A stretch of DNA of 64,000 nt. Origin: Asaia sp. W19 (lineage in GTDB: Bacteria > Pseudomonadota > Alphaproteobacteria > Acetobacterales > Acetobacteraceae). Numbering within the stretch: position 1 is the stretch's first letter; every line of letters begins with the position of its first letter. Below, one piece after another: positions 62,267-64,000 of this stretch. The DNA lies in assembly GCF_003994335.1 (NCBI RefSeq), contig NZ_PNQZ01000025.1, positions 170,188-234,187 on the forward strand. Reading direction: 5' to 3'. The translations under genes were made by a program, and so were the position numbers. The notes below the pieces were generated by a model, which worked only from the letters and a program-made list of their open reading frames with translations, did not search any database and was not told the origin of the DNA.

Positions 62267-64000
62267 ATGGCAATCATAAAAATGAATAACACCGAACAGG
62301 AATGGCAATCGATGCTGCAGAACGAAGATCGTGGGAATGCCATCGAATACAATGATATGCTCACGCGGTCGGATTTTTCAGTCCAGCAAAGGGAGATGTA
62401 TTTATATAATAAACTAAATGACAGAGCAAATTTCTGCATTTCTGGCACCGTAACTATATTTAATATACCTCAAATAAATAAATTAATAGAATGTATAAAC
62501 GGGATCATAAGAAACAGGTATTTCGTAGAAAAAATTTTCGTAAATAAGAAACCCTCTGAGGAAGAATATGGCGATATATTTATCGTCCATAGTGTTCCGT
62601 TATCCGACCCTGAGATCGAGGATATACTGGCTGCAGAAGACATTACTTCATTCAATGCAGAAGATAGCTTTCTATGTAAAATTATATTGTGCTTAACGAA
62701 AAATAACGGATTAGTTTTATATCAAAAATACCATCATATAATTGCTGACGGCATCACGATCTCTATCGTAGTCCGTGAAATTACTAACGCGTATAACGCG
62801 ATGGTGGGCGGAGGTTCGTGCGGCTTCGCTATCGACGGTTCCGCCGAATGCGATTACGGGGACGAGAAGAGCCAGCTTTTCTGGAGAGATTACACAGCGA
62901 ATCTTTCTGATACGCGTCTTCTTGAGCGGGTCCAAAGTGTCTCGGGAAACGATGGGCACCGAATTATTCCCAGCGAACCGGTGCGTCGTCAGCTTTTTGA
63001 GATGATACGCGAGAACAAGCTTACCTTCGCGACCTGCTCGATAGCATTCCTGATTATATATATGCACCTGGTGAGCAGAGCGAGCAGTGTAACTATAGGT
63101 CTACCAGTCGGTGGCAGGACAAAGAACAATCGCAATGCTATAGGGTTCTTCAGTAATATAATACCCATCACAATTTTTGTATCAGAGCTAGATTCTTTTA
63201 ATTCCATCATAAACAAAGTGCGGAAAGAACTGAGGCGCGTTCACCTTCATTCGAGGTACAGGGGCGAGCATATACTTCGTTCTTTAGGTGGAAACGCAAA
63301 GTCCTTTGGGCCAACTGCAACTTGTATCGATATGAACGTCGATCTTACCTATGGGCCTGGGCGAGGTATATATAACAGCCGCCTCTCAGGTCCGAAGGCG
63401 GATCATGATTTTACTTTCTACCGGATAAACGGCGGGGCGGCGCACGATTTTGCAATCATCTATGCCCCACCGAGCGGCTCTGATCAGCAGCTTGATGGGC
63501 GGACGCTGGAAAGAAGTTTGCAAGCGTTGCTCATGAAGCTCGTTCTGAAGCCGGATGCGCTGGTAGGGGGGCTGGATATCCTGCTGCCCGAGGAGAGGGA
63601 GAAGGTTCTTGTTTCGTGGAACGACACAGCGATGTCGTATCCTGACACGCTGTGCCTGCATGATCTGATCGAGCAGCAGGTGGCGATGACACCGGATGCA
63701 CCGGCGGTGAGCTTTGAGGGGCATACGCTCAGCTATGCGGAGCTCAATGTCCGGGCCAATCGTCTGGCGCATCATCTGATCGCGCTGGGTATCGGGCCTG
63801 ACATGCCGGTTGCGGTCTGTCTGGACCGCTCGCCCGAGATGATGATTGCGCTTCTTGCGATCCTCAAGGCGGGCGGGGCCTATCTGCCGCTTGATCCGTC
63901 CTATGCCTCGGGCCGCCTGCAGCGTGTTCTTGACGATGCGCGCCCGGCGGTCCTGCTGCACGATGCCTCGGGACTTGCCGCACTGGGGGGCTGGGCAGCA
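62267..64000 (+). CDS. Nonribosomal peptide synthetase, condensation-adenylation start (partial)
   Basis: The frame is open from the ATG to the window edge (578 codons). A condensation domain occupies about 30-430, with the catalytic HHxxxDG motif at 156-162 (HHIIADG), TIGLPVGGRTKNNRNAIGFFSNIIPI, and a short linker. An adenylation domain begins near 470 (LCLHDLIEQQVAMTPDAPAVSF), with A1 LSYAEL at 488-493 and A2 LKAGGAYLPLDP near 533. A module that opens with a condensation domain resembles EntF-like siderophore or lipopeptide synthetases. Codon use changes sharply: the condensation part is rich in ATA, AGA and TTA codons, while the adenylation part is GC-rich like the chromosome, suggesting fusion by recombination. 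The product is unknown. Confidence 0.9.
   Translation, partial: MAIIKMNNTEQEWQSMLQNEDRGNAIEYNDMLTRSDFSVQQREMYLYNKLNDRANFCISGTVTIFNIPQINKLIECINGIIRNRYFVEKIFVNKKPSEEEYGDIFIVHSVPLSDPEIEDILAAEDITSFNAEDSFLCKIILCLTKNNGLVLYQKYHHIIADGITISIVVREITNAYNAMVGGGSCGFAIDGSAECDYGDEKSQLFWRDYTANLSDTRLLERVQSVSGNDGHRIIPSEPVRRQLFEMIRENKLTFATCSIAFLIIYMHLVSRASSVTIGLPVGGRTKNNRNAIGFFSNIIPITIFVSELDSFNSIINKVRKELRRVHLHSRYRGEHILRSLGGNAKSFGPTATCIDMNVDLTYGPGRGIYNSRLSGPKADHDFTFYRINGGAAHDFAIIYAPPSGSDQQLDGRTLERSLQALLMKLVLKPDALVGGLDILLPEEREKVLVSWNDTAMSYPDTLCLHDLIEQQVAMTPDAPAVSFEGHTLSYAELNVRANRLAHHLIALGIGPDMPVAVCLDRSPEMMIALLAILKAGGAYLPLDPSYASGRLQRVLDDARPAVLLHDASGLAALGGWAA

Overview
The window looks like a GC-rich alphaproteobacterial chromosome segment, probably from an acetic acid bacterium (Acetobacteraceae). 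This rests on overall gene style, many TonB-dependent receptors and an IS5/IS1031-type transposase; no rRNA or other taxonomic marker is present. Most of the window is dense catabolic and transport gene clusters. The last ~4.5 kb is AT-richer, gene-poor and mobile-element-like.

1-21.6 kb: a LysR regulator tail, a flavin monooxygenase, an ArgE-like M20 hydrolase and a DUF1028 protein, then a leftward cluster read as alcohol dehydrogenase > SDR > HisD-like dehydrogenase > NCS1 permease > Rid-family protein > TonB receptor > GMC oxidoreductase. Opposite it runs a second NCS1 permease > amidohydrolase > aldehyde dehydrogenase. A class III aminotransferase and a LuxR-type regulator follow. The substrate is unknown; a small amino alcohol or N-heterocycle is plausible. 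The HisD-like protein has two altered zinc-ligand positions.

21.7-41 kb: a complete five-step histidine utilisation pathway (hutH, hutU, hutI, hutF, hutG, plus hutC and hutD). It is embedded in a wider gene set: an FMN 2-hydroxyacid oxidase, an FAD D-2-hydroxyacid dehydrogenase, a HisC-like aminotransferase, two unrelated Fe(II) dioxygenases, an amino-acid ABC importer and a TonB receptor. Six sites fitting the HutC-subfamily operator GTMTAKAC lie in the intergenic regions of all these units, so the set looks like one regulon. It may convert imidazole 2-hydroxyacids or modified histidines to histidine and then to glutamate. This is the best candidate for an undescribed system.

41-49.6 kb: a NiCoT nickel permease, ureDABCEFG, then ornithine cyclodeaminase and arginase. 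Together they would convert arginine to ornithine plus urea, urea to ammonia, and ornithine to proline.

49.8-59.3 kb: a secreted major-royal-jelly-like protein, an OmpR/HK two-component system, and two siderophore-type TonB receptors with Fur-like boxes, one translationally coupled to a small secreted protein.

59.4-64 kb: a 25-bp tRNA 3'-end remnant (59461-59485) looks like an attachment site marking the left edge of a genomic island. To its right are a decayed Fic-family pseudogene, an IS5-family element with a -1 frameshift site, a stretch without recognisable genes, and the 5' end of a nonribosomal peptide synthetase. Its condensation domain is AT-rich and its adenylation domain GC-rich.
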